Source of the DNA: Saccharomonospora xinjiangensis XJ-54
Lineage (GTDB): Bacteria > Actinomycetota > Actinomycetes > Mycobacteriales > Pseudonocardiaceae
Reading direction: 5' to 3'
NCBI RefSeq assembly: GCF_000258175.1
Contig: NZ_JH636049.1
Span: 2,147,482 to 2,211,481, forward strand
Length of the DNA stretch: 64,000 bases
Part shown: piece after piece, positions 61,860 through 64,000 of the stretch
How the letters are laid out: each line of letters opens with the position of its first letter
Numbering within the stretch: the first letter of the stretch is position 1
Translations under genes and position numbers: made by a program
The notes under the pieces: generated by a model
The model's database searches: none
Told to the model about the DNA's origin: nothing
What the model saw: the letters and a program-made list of their open reading frames with translations, nothing else

Positions 61860-62702
61860 TCACAGTCCGAAGCGGGACCACATCGTACGGTGTTGCACCG
61901 CGTCGAGCACCGCCGCGGCGGGTGAACCGACACCGAGCCTCGCCAGCAGCGGCTTCTTCGGTTCGGCCACCACGATCTCGGCGTCCGGATACCGCGTCTC
62001 GATCACGTCCCGGAGATTGCCGAGGCCATCGACGAGGCCGAGCTCCAGCGCCTTCGCGCCGAGCCACACGTCTCCCGAGAACAGGTCCTCCGAGTCCTGG
62101 AGCCGGTCACCCCTGCGCTGCGTGACCCACTCCACGAACAGGTCGTGCAGCTGGGAATGAAGCTTACGCAGCCACTCGACGTCCTCGGGCTTCTCCGGGC
62201 TGAACGGGTCGAGCCTCGCCTTGTTCTCCCCCGCCGTGTAGAGCCTGCGCTCGACGCCGAAACGTTCGAGCAAGCCCGCGAAACCGAACGAGCCCGAGAC
62301 GACACCGATGGAGCCCACCATCGACGTGCGGTGTGCGTAGATCTCGTCGGCCGCGCACGCCAGCCAGTAACCGCCGGATGCCGCCACGTCCTCGGCGAAC
62401 GCGATCACGGGGACGCCCTTGGAGTCGGCCAGCCGCCGGATGCGCTCCGCGACAAGGCCGGACTGGGTGGGCGCACCGCCCGGCGAGTTGATCTGGAGTG
62501 CGACCGCCTTCAGCCGCTCGGGGGCGAACGCCCGCTTCAACGCCGACTCCACCGTGGCGAGGTTGATGACGCCGCGTGCGGCCAGCGGCGACGCCTGCGG
62601 CGTGATCACGCCGTGGAGCTTGACGACGGAGACGACGTCCTTGCGCTCGACCCGCTCGCCGAGCTTGGGAATCCGGGAAACCAGGGTGTCCTTGCGGCTC
62701 AT
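61860..62702 (-). CDS. S49 family signal peptide peptidase-like protein
   Basis: 280 residues, one SppA core unit without a transmembrane anchor. The Ser nucleophile is in EDVAASGGYWLACAADEIYAH and the general-base Lys in YTAGENKARLDPFSPEKPED. VALQINSPGGAPTQS is the ClpP-like oxyanion region. It should oligomerise as a Ser/Lys protease. It lies between the kinase and the LytTR regulator genes, 84 bp upstream of the latter's start, an unusual position. Confidence 0.9.
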   Translation of the reverse strand: MSRKDTLVSRIPKLGERVERKDVVSVVKLHGVITPQASPLAARGVINLATVESALKRAFAPERLKAVALQINSPGGAPTQSGLVAERIRRLADSKGVPVIAFAEDVAASGGYWLACAADEIYAHRTSMVGSIGVVSGSFGFAGLLERFGVERRLYTAGENKARLDPFSPEKPEDVEWLRKLHSQLHDLFVEWVTQRRGDRLQDSEDLFSGDVWLGAKALELGLVDGLGNLRDVIETRYPDAEIVVAEPKKPLLARLGVGSPAAAVLDAVQHRTMWSRFGL

Positions 62703-62848
62703 GAGACCAGCGTACTGACGTTGCGAGGGGCGGAGGGCGTTCGACGATCATGCACCGGTCGCGAGTGCGGGCCGGAAAAGGCTGCCGGAACGTGCCTCGG
62801 GAGCGCCGAGCGGAAGCGACGCCAGGCAGAAGCGGCCCCAAGCGATGA

Positions 62849-63988
62849 TCAGGAACCGAGTGCGGCGCTCGGCCGGGCCTGTGCGGGACCCCTGCGAAGG
62901 GCCGCGGGCTCTCCACCCGCGTAGCCCGGCATGTCGGGGCGCACCGCCCTGACGAACTTCGGCACCCGCATGGTGACCTTCATACCGGCGCCCACCGCCG
63001 TCTCCACCATCAGCGAGTACCGGTCGCGGTACACCTGGTGCATTCGATGGTTGATGCCCGCGAGGCCGATGTGCGCGCTGCTCCGTGAATTGCGCATGCC
63101 CTCCAACAGCGCCGGGTCCATGCCGACACCGTCGTCCTCGACGCTGATCTCGGCCTCCGTACCGATGTCCTGCGCGACCACGGTGATCGTGCCGCCACCC
63201 GGCTTCTTGGAGATCCCGTGTTTCACGGCGTTCTCGACGAGCGGCTGGATCAGCAGGAACGGCACCACAACAGACTGCACCTCCGGCGCGATCTTGAGCC
63301 TGACGTTGAGCCTGCTGCCGTAGCGGGCGCCCTCGATGGTCAGGTAGCGATCGATGTTGCGCAGCTCGTCGGAGAGAGTGGTGTAGGTCCCCTCCGCCCT
63401 GAAGCAGTACCGCGTGAAATCGGCGAAGTCCTGCAACAACTCCCGCGCTTCCTCAGGGTCCGTGCGGATCAGCGATGAGATGGTGTTGAGTGCGTTGTAG
63501 ACGAAGTGCGGGGAGATCTGCGCCCGCAGAGCCTTGATCTCCGCCTGCTGGAGTTCGTGCCGTGCCTCCTCCAGGCGCGCCGCCTCGAGTTGGGTCCTGA
63601 CGAATTTGGACACCGCCTCGGCCATCTGCACAATGCGTCTGCCCCGTGTGCGGCCCACGACGATGAGCACGGCTTCGGTGTTGTCCTCGATGAGAATCGG
63701 GACGATGACGGCCGTGCGCATCCGGCAGGTTCCCCTGTGGTTGCACGGCACCTTGTTGTGCGAGACGACCTCGTGCCGCTTCTTCCTGATCGCGGTGCCG
63801 ACGGGATCGACGAGATCGACGTAGTGGTCGTTGGCTTCCCCGTCCCACGACAGCAACGTCCCGTCGCGATCGGTGATTCCGATCGCGACACACCGCAGCA
63901 GCCTCAGCAGCCGGGACGTGATCCGGTCGGCAGCGTCCTGGTCGAGACCTCGCCGGAACTCGAGCGGCGAGTCCGACATGAGTCGCAC
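62849..63988 (-). CDS. LytS-type sensor histidine kinase (soluble)
   Basis: 379 residues. The N-terminal 130 residues are GAF-like and lack the 5TM-LYT membrane sensor; they contain two cysteines in VPCNHRGTCRMRTAV. The His_kinase domain has ALRAQISPHFVYNALNTISSLIRTDP with the phosphoacceptor His, and a HATPase_c with ENAVKHGISKK and DDGVGMDP. It pairs with the LytTR regulator 1.1 kb downstream. Start at GTG 63988 or ATG 63979 (GGAGG upstream); the frame beyond base 64000 cannot be checked. Confidence 0.87.
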   Translation of the reverse strand: MRLMSDSPLEFRRGLDQDAADRITSRLLRLLRCVAIGITDRDGTLLSWDGEANDHYVDLVDPVGTAIRKKRHEVVSHNKVPCNHRGTCRMRTAVIVPILIEDNTEAVLIVVGRTRGRRIVQMAEAVSKFVRTQLEAARLEEARHELQQAEIKALRAQISPHFVYNALNTISSLIRTDPEEARELLQDFADFTRYCFRAEGTYTTLSDELRNIDRYLTIEGARYGSRLNVRLKIAPEVQSVVVPFLLIQPLVENAVKHGISKKPGGGTITVVAQDIGTEAEISVEDDGVGMDPALLEGMRNSRSSAHIGLAGINHRMHQVYRDRYSLMVETAVGAGMKVTMRVPKFVRAVRPDMPGYAGGEPAALRRGPAQARPSAALGS

Positions 63989-64000
63989 CGCCTCCAGGAC

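Overview
This is a GC-rich actinobacterial chromosome segment, most likely from the Pseudonocardiaceae (Saccharomonospora, Amycolatopsis or Prauserella type). The evidence is strong G/C in third codon positions, many GTG starts and GTGA/ATGA stop-start overlaps, and typical actinobacterial families: F420-dependent LLM oxidoreductase, DUF3558 lipoproteins, an AfsR/BTAD regulator, SigE-family sigma factor, ESX-type small proteins, fused CydDC, a DevS/DevR pair, DUF4328, DUF5926 and YbaB. Several genes follow the order of the Mycobacterium tuberculosis region near its origin: glf, HAD phosphatase, serS, the Rv3835- and Rv3836-like pair, pheA and, farther on, a BfrB-type ferritin. I saw no rRNA, tRNA, CRISPR array or intact insertion sequence.

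Layout. Bases 1-9.4 kb hold glf (cut by the window edge), an LLM oxidoreductase, a HAD phosphatase, a GT-C membrane glycosyltransferase, an LhgO-type oxidase, a double-DUF3558 lipoprotein, serS and a haloalkane dehalogenase. 9.4-11.7 kb is a YgiB-YgiC-DUF350 cassette. 11.8-15.5 kb is the Rv3835/Rv3836-like pair, an MFS exporter and pheA. 15.6-19.3 kb has a macro-domain protein, a YbaB/WXG100-like/PPE-like operon and coaA. 19.3-26 kb carries a large AfsR-like ATPase regulator, a tiny membrane protein and a coupled SF1 helicase/helical protein pair. 26.2-27.9 kb has an AraC regulator with VOC and SRPBCC proteins.

The most accessory-looking part is 27.9-32.05 kb. It holds an Abi-type HEPN protein whose gene overlaps an HTH-HsdM-HsdS fusion methylase, then a low-GC stretch with an 11-G tract, then two oppositely oriented fragments that look like a DISARM DrmC phospholipase-D protein. 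Next come a two-domain DUF427 protein, a DevR-like regulator, a DevS-like kinase and the cytochrome bd genes (cydDC, cydB, cydA), with a DevR-box-like sequence upstream of cydA. The cydB-cydA gap contains a near-perfect parS and a cluster of DnaA boxes.

The remainder is mostly housekeeping and transport: GDT1 exporter, IclR regulator, an iron-box-controlled DUF2470 gene, BCCT transporter, CPBP protease, arginine deiminase, ferritin behind three 20-bp direct repeats, MerR/MFS pair, SigE-type sigma factor with its partner, DUF952, DUF5926, GNAT, an orphan PIMT-like methyltransferase, P450 and DUF4328. The right end has a rhodanese, an acetate/pyruvate-type Na+ symporter with its DUF485 partner, a LytTR response regulator, an S49 peptidase and a LytS-type kinase. 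This looks like a two-component-controlled carboxylate uptake locus.
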